26,059 bases of DNA from JAICLV01 sp036380925 (lineage in GTDB: Bacteria > Actinomycetota > Actinomycetes > Acidothermales > Acidothermaceae): assembly GCA_036380925.1 (NCBI GenBank), contig DASVDW010000044.1, positions 1 to 26,059 on the forward strand, in the 5' to 3' direction. A program made the position numbers and the translations under genes. The notes below the pieces were generated by a model. That model was given only the letters and a program-made list of their open reading frames with translations. It ran no database searches and was not told the origin of the DNA. Shown here piece by piece: positions 22,431 through 26,059 of the stretch (its first letter is position 1; every line of letters begins with the position of its first letter).

Positions 22431-23606
22431 GTGTGGTTCTTCGTGGTGAGTTCGGTCGCGCTCGCCGCGTGGCTCTATCTCGCCGCCGGCCACGGTGGAT
22501 TCTGGCGGACCTCGGTCCGGCTTCCGCAGTGGCGTGAGCCGCGGCGCTGGCCAAGCGTGGTGGCGGTCGTCCCCGCGCGCAACGAGGCGGCGGTGCTCCC
22601 CACGACCCTGCCGTCGCTGCTCGCGACGCGTTACCCGGGCGACTTCCGGGTCGTCGTGGTCGATGACGCCAGCACCGACGCCACCGCGCTGGTCGCGGCG
22701 CGGCATGGCGCTCAGGTGGTCACGGTTGACGCCCTTCCGGCAGGCTGGGCGGGCAAGGTGCACGCCATGGCCTGCGGCGCGGCCGCCGCCGGCGACTGCG
22801 ACTTCGTGCTGTTCACCGACGCCGACATCCGCTACGCCCCCACCGCGGTCGCGCAGCTGGTGTCCGCCGCCACGAGTCACGAGCTCGATCTGGTGTCGCA
22901 GATGGCACGACTGCGCGCGCTGGGCGCGTGGGAGCGGGTCATCGTGCCGGCCTTCGTCTACTTCTTCATGCAGCTGTTTCCGTTCGCTCGGGTGAACTCG
23001 CCGCGCTCCCGGGTCGCGGCCGCCGCCGGTGGCTGCATGCTCGTGCGACGCACCGCGTTGGAGTCGGTCGGCGGGCTCGCGCGCATCGCCGACGCGCACA
23101 TCGACGACGTCGCGTTGGGCACGCTGCTCAAGCGGCGCGGCCGACGGCGAATCTGGCTTGGCTTGTCGGACGACGTGAGCAGCGTGCGGGCCTATCCGTC
23201 ACTTCGCGAGCTGTGGCGGATGGTCGCGCGCAGCGCTTACACGCAACTGCGATACTCGCCGCTGCTGCTGATCGCCACGCTGCTCGGTCTGTTGCTGGTC
23301 TATGGCGTCCCGGTGATCGCGGTGGCCGCAGGCGGTGCGACCGGGCGGTGGTCGCTGGTCGTGCTGGGTGGCGTCGCGTGGTCGCTGATGGCGGCGACAT
23401 TCCTGCCAACGCTGCGGTTCTACCGGCTGTCGGCGCTTCGCTCACTGACCTTGCCGGTCATCGCGCTGCTCTATGCGGCGATGACGATCGACTCCGCGTG
23501 GCAACACGCGCGCGGTCGCGGCGGGACGTGGAAGGGACGCACCACAGCCCGCGGTCAAGCGCGCGGTCAAGCACGCGGTCAAGCACGCGGTCGGGCGCGC
23601 GCCTAG
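22431..23606 (+). CDS. HpnB-like family 2 glycosyltransferase
   Basis: Membrane-associated GT2 enzyme of 391 residues. An N-terminal TM helix (about 2-20) precedes a GT-A domain: VVAVVPARNEAAVLPTTL (43-60), VVVVDDASTDAT (74-85), LPAGWAGKVHAM (102-113), the metal-binding FTDADIRYAP (128-137), IVPAFVYFFMQLFPF, AAAGGCMLVRRTALE and HIDDVALGTLLKRRG. Then come about three C-terminal TM helices and a basic tail. This pattern matches hopene-associated glycosyltransferase HpnB as I know it, but no squalene-hopene cyclase or other hpn gene is nearby, so the acceptor lipid is open. The tail GQARGQARGQARGRAR comes from a 12-base repeat. Its stop overlaps that of the opposite gene in CTAG. Confidence 0.88.
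   Translation: MWFFVVSSVALAAWLYLAAGHGGFWRTSVRLPQWREPRRWPSVVAVVPARNEAAVLPTTLPSLLATRYPGDFRVVVVDDASTDATALVAARHGAQVVTVDALPAGWAGKVHAMACGAAAAGDCDFVLFTDADIRYAPTAVAQLVSAATSHELDLVSQMARLRALGAWERVIVPAFVYFFMQLFPFARVNSPRSRVAAAAGGCMLVRRTALESVGGLARIADAHIDDVALGTLLKRRGRRRIWLGLSDDVSSVRAYPSLRELWRMVARSAYTQLRYSPLLLIATLLGLLLVYGVPVIAVAAGGATGRWSLVVLGGVAWSLMAATFLPTLRFYRLSALRSLTLPVIALLYAAMTIDSAWQHARGRGGTWKGRTTARGQARGQARGQARGRARA
23551..23598 (+). repeat. 12-bp tandem repeat, 4 copies, at the glycosyltransferase 3' end
   Basis: Four in-frame 12-base units: GCGGTCAAGCGC, GCGGTCAAGCAC twice, and GCGGTCGGGCGC (23551-23598). They encode the basic RGQA-type tail just before the stop. The length of this tail probably varies between relatives. 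Confidence 0.9.
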
Positions 23607-24853
23607 CTGGCGGCGAGATCCCACTCGACGCCCGCGGGCGTGTCGCGCACCTCGACGCCGGCCGCGGCAAGCCGGTCGCGGATGCGATCAGACGACGCGT
23701 AGTCCCCGGCCGCACGAGCGGACGCGCGCATCGCGAGCAACTCCTCGACGAACGGCGCGACGCCCTCGCGCGGGTCTTTCACGCCCACCGCGGCAAGCTC
23801 GCCAAGCCGGACGACGAACGCGCGCAACGCGCGCCGGGCGTCGTCGACGTCGGTGCTTTGCAGCGTGTCGGAGCTCCAGTCGTGGATGGCGCCCTCCAAG
23901 TCGAGGATGGCGGCCACACAGCCGTCGACGTCGCGGGCCGCATGGGCGTCGTCGAAGGCGGTGCGCGCTTGCTCAGTGGCGGCGTGCAGGGACGTCCCGG
24001 GGCGTTCGTCGTCGGCATCGACCGCCGGTTGCAACGCCGCCGTGCGGTGGCCACCCAGCTTCTCGACGCCGGACAGCAGCGCCGCGAGGTCGGTCAGCGG
24101 CAGCACGGCACCCGCTGCGAACTCGCGCGATTCGCCTCGCCGCCGCACCGTCAGCAGGTGATTCCCCTTCACGGTGGCGGTTTGCCGCTCGAGGTCGATG
24201 ACGACGGCGGTGTGCTCGTCGACGCCGAGCACTCCGACCTCAGCCGGCAACTGCTGCTCGAGAAACTCCAGACGCTGCTCACCGAGGTAGCAGAAGCGGG
24301 TGTCGTGGCTGCCGCCCTCGGCGTTGTCGTAGTGCGGGATGACCATCGCCGCCAACCCGGTGAGCGAGCCGAGCAGGTCGAGGCCGTCGGCGAGGTAAGG
24401 GTCGATCCCAGCCTTGTAGATCTCGTAAACCGGTATCGCGCAGACGCCGAGCGTGACCACCGCCGCGCTACCCATCACCAGCGTGCCGCCACGCCGGACG
24501 ACGTCGGCCAGCGCCGCGGGCATCGGCGTTTCGGCCCACTGCCGCAGCGCGAACGTGGGGCTGCCCGGGCCGGCGAAGGCCCAGGTCGCCTGCGCCAGCA
24601 GGGCGAGCGCCTTCTCCCGCTGCAACGCGTCGTCGTCACGGCGCCGCCAGGCCGCGACCTCGATCGACTTGCCGATGCTCTCGGCGAAATACCGCAGCGT
24701 GCGGGAGACCAGTTCGTCGGCGTTGAGTTGAAAACCGAAGGTGGTGTCGAGCATTACCGCCGGCCCGTCAGGCGTCTGCGCGAAAACCTCGCGATGCACC
24801 GGCACCATCGTCGGCGCCGTCTCGCCGGAGCCCATGATGACGAGCTGGCTCAT
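23603..24853 (-). CDS. S51-peptidase-like protein fused to a CysRS-like C-terminal region
   Basis: Protein of 416 residues with two parts. Residues 1-270 resemble the peptidase S51 (peptidase E/cyanophycinase) class I amidotransferase-like fold: LVIMGSGETAPT at the start, WAFAGPGSPTFALRQW (91-106), LVMGSAAVVTLG with putative nucleophile Ser129, VIPHYDN with a candidate His, and GVDEHTAVVID. Residues about 285-416 look like the anticodon-side DALR helices and end of cysteinyl-tRNA synthetase, with EELLAMRASARAAGDYASSDRIRDRL and then VRDTPAGVEWDL (CysRS-style DTPxGxxW). The catalytic HIGH and KMSKS parts of CysRS are absent. No signal peptide. ATG 24853 overlaps the alpha/beta hydrolase stop by four bases (ATGA). 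Substrate unknown; tRNA binding would be speculation. Confidence 0.8.
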   Translation of the reverse strand: MSQLVIMGSGETAPTMVPVHREVFAQTPDGPAVMLDTTFGFQLNADELVSRTLRYFAESIGKSIEVAAWRRRDDDALQREKALALLAQATWAFAGPGSPTFALRQWAETPMPAALADVVRRGGTLVMGSAAVVTLGVCAIPVYEIYKAGIDPYLADGLDLLGSLTGLAAMVIPHYDNAEGGSHDTRFCYLGEQRLEFLEQQLPAEVGVLGVDEHTAVVIDLERQTATVKGNHLLTVRRRGESREFAAGAVLPLTDLAALLSGVEKLGGHRTAALQPAVDADDERPGTSLHAATEQARTAFDDAHAARDVDGCVAAILDLEGAIHDWSSDTLQSTDVDDARRALRAFVVRLGELAAVGVKDPREGVAPFVEELLAMRASARAAGDYASSDRIRDRLAAAGVEVRDTPAGVEWDLAAS

Positions 24854-25698
24854 GAAAGCCCCGCCGCGGCCGCGAATTCGAGCAGGTCGGCGGCCACCCG
24901 GGATGGCTGCTGGGCGTGCAGGTCGTGATCGGCGCCGGCGTACCAGCGGACGTCGGCCCGCGGAATCGCCTGCAGGGCGTTGCGGACCTCGGGGTCGGCG
25001 TCGTCAGGGCCGGCCGCCGGCATGAGCAGCACCGGAACGTCGACGAGCGGGAACAGCTCCCGCGGGTCGCCCTGCCACATCGAGCGCAGGATGCTTTCGT
25101 GGTGCTCGCGCGAAAGTCGCGCGCGCACCCCGCCGTCCGGTGTTTCGACGAAGTTGCCGAGCGCGCTCGTGCGCGTCTCCGGCGGCCAGCCGCGGTGATG
25201 GTTCAGCACGCGAGCGCTGAGGTCGGACATGCTCATACCGCCGAAGTCTGGCGGGGCGAGCCGCTCCCAGCACTGCTCGAAGGTCTCGAACTTCGCCCGC
25301 AGCCGAAGCCAACCGCCATCGAGCAGCGCGATCGCGGCGGCGGCTTGGTGCTTAGCGGCGAGGGTCAAGACGACGTTGCCGCCCCAGGATTGCCCGGCGA
25401 CGATCGGGGCGTGGTCGCCGGTGAGGTCGAGCACTTCGCACAGCGCCGCGAGATCGTCGGCGCAGGTCTGCGTGTCGTAGCCCGCGGGCGGCTCGTCGGA
25501 GCGGCCGTGGCCGCGTTGGTCGACCGCGATCACCCGGTGGCCGGCGCTCGCCAGCTGGAGCGCCGTGCCGTCCCACAGCCGGGCGTTGGACGCCAGGCCG
25601 TGCACGAGCAGGAATGCGCGGCGCGGGCCCTCGGCGTGGCGGGTGGCGAGCCGAAGCCCCGAGGGCAGCCGGACGTGATCCTCGAGCAACTGCGACAT
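24850..25698 (-). CDS. Alpha/beta hydrolase fold protein
   Basis: Cytoplasmic alpha/beta hydrolase of 282 residues. Visible are the oxyanion segment LLVHGLASNARLWDG, VIAVDQRGHGRSDEP, the nucleophile elbow VAGQSWGGNVV with Ser104, a late VPVLLMPAAGPDDADPEV with candidate acidic residues, and GADHDLHAQQP with catalytic His. It could be an esterase, lactonase or haloalkane dehalogenase-like enzyme; the sequence does not decide. The start is ATG 25698 and not GTG 25704, because TAAAGT lies exactly six bases before this ATG, the leaderless arrangement. Its stop overlaps the start of the S51-like fusion gene (ATGA), so the two are co-translated and may act together. Confidence 0.92.
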   Translation of the reverse strand: MSQLLEDHVRLPSGLRLATRHAEGPRRAFLLVHGLASNARLWDGTALQLASAGHRVIAVDQRGHGRSDEPPAGYDTQTCADDLAALCEVLDLTGDHAPIVAGQSWGGNVVLTLAAKHQAAAAIALLDGGWLRLRAKFETFEQCWERLAPPDFGGMSMSDLSARVLNHHRGWPPETRTSALGNFVETPDGGVRARLSREHHESILRSMWQGDPRELFPLVDVPVLLMPAAGPDDADPEVRNALQAIPRADVRWYAGADHDLHAQQPSRVAADLLEFAAAAGLS

Positions 25699-25710
25699 GG
25701 CCACACTTTA
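25699..25710 (-). promoter_or_regulatory. Leaderless -10 element of the alpha/beta hydrolase gene
   Basis: On the minus strand TAAAGT (25710-25705) is followed by GTGGCC and then the ATG at 25698. This close match to a -10 with transcription start on the A of ATG supports both the start choice and an independent promoter in the 21-base gap after the MFS gene. Confidence 0.6.
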
Positions 25711-25719
25711 GGCCGCGGG

Positions 25720-26059
25720 TCAGACGAGCTCGGCGGCCTGCTCGGGGACCGGGACCACGAGGTTCGCGACGAGCCGCTGCCAAAGCACGATCAGGGCGAT
25801 CGCGAGAGCGAGCGTGAAGGGCATCAACGTCCACACGCCGGCGCCTTGGGCGATCGCGCCGGACAGCCAGGAGAACAGCGACCCGCCGATGACCGAGGCG
25901 CCGTTCATCGCACCGATGGCGGTCGCCACCAATCGCCGCTCGGCCAGCCGGGGCGCCATCGCCATCGCGGTGGGGAACAACGGGGCGAGGAAGAAGCCGA
26001 GAAGCACGAACCCCGCCGCCGCGACGGCCGCGATCGGCGACGCCCAGATGAGCAGCGCG
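25720..26059 (-). CDS. MFS transporter, C-terminal part (runs off the window)
   Basis: Only the last 112 or so residues are in the window. The frame stays open to the right edge and continues beyond it. It holds three hydrophobic segments (starting ALLIWASPIAAV, then a segment with LLGFFLAPLFPTAMAMAP, then the pair IGGSLFSWLSGAIAQ and LMPFTLALAIALIVLW). The sequence FPTAMAMAPRLAERR followed by GAMNGASVIGGSLFSWLSG matches the second half of major facilitator superfamily permeases. Substrate unknown. The stop at 25720 lies 21 bases before the start of the alpha/beta hydrolase on the same strand. Confidence 0.82.
   Translation of the reverse strand, partial: ALLIWASPIAAVAAAGFVLLGFFLAPLFPTAMAMAPRLAERRLVATAIGAMNGASVIGGSLFSWLSGAIAQGAGVWTLMPFTLALAIALIVLWQRLVANLVVPVPEQAAELV

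Noticed and set aside
22928..24928. 666-codon plus-strand frame spanning the glycosyltransferase end and the S51-fusion gene
   Set aside because: Out of frame with the real glycosyltransferase and antisense to the fusion protein; low-complexity Arg/His-rich translation.

Overview
The window is a dense, very GC-rich chromosomal segment from an actinobacterium. The evidence is the strong G/C third-position bias, frequent GTG starts, four-base stop/start overlaps, leaderless-type promoters, and several actinobacterial families: a DUF3039 protein, a MurT/GatD pair, a HelR-type RNA polymerase motor, an HGxxPAAW-like small membrane protein, and an HrdB/SigB-type group 2 sigma factor. I cannot name the genus. 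I recognise no rRNA, tRNA, CRISPR array, IS element or prophage. No gene-free stretch exceeds 300 bases; the longest, about 240 bases, is the leader and upstream region of the sigma gene (6987-7226).

Layout. Positions 55-16811 are all on the minus strand and fall into several transcription units, listed here in transcription order. helR is followed by a probable terminator. Then come htrA, a phosphopantetheinyl transferase, a secreted cell-wall-binding/beta-propeller protein, an aldo/keto reductase and acetoacetyl-CoA synthetase, closely packed. The SigB-like sigma factor has its own ECF-type promoter. After it come a proline-rich protein, a two-TM protein, murT, gatD and a rhodanese (peptidoglycan D-Glu amidation, then sulfur transfer), and finally a rhomboid-like protein, yqgE, DUF3039 and kynureninase. 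From 16855 to 23606 the plus strand carries nicotinamidase, glycerol kinase, a large LacI-type-sensor/PAS/GGDEF/EAL protein and an HpnB-like glycosyltransferase. From 23603 to the right edge the minus strand carries an S51-like/CysRS-tail fusion, an alpha/beta hydrolase and the end of an MFS transporter.

Functional themes. The left half is mostly cell-envelope and stress biology: MurT/GatD, HtrA, a rhomboid-like protein, the cell-wall-binding protein, and a sigma factor behind what looks like a SigE/SigH/SigR-class promoter. The right half joins glycerol and NAD precursor metabolism to a cytoplasmic c-di-GMP enzyme with a sugar-binding-type sensor.

Most noteworthy items. (1) The sigma gene: a GGAAC-N16-CGTT promoter lies downstream of the only upstream ATG, and a strong Shine-Dalgarno sits six bases before an AUC codon, suggesting a non-canonical start. 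(2) The LacI-sensor/GGDEF/EAL protein immediately behind glpK. (3) An S51-type amidotransferase-like domain fused to what looks like the DALR plus C-terminal tail of cysteinyl-tRNA synthetase. (4) A 136-base out-of-frame overlap between the rhomboid-like gene and yqgE. I do not see a clear new defence or mobile system.
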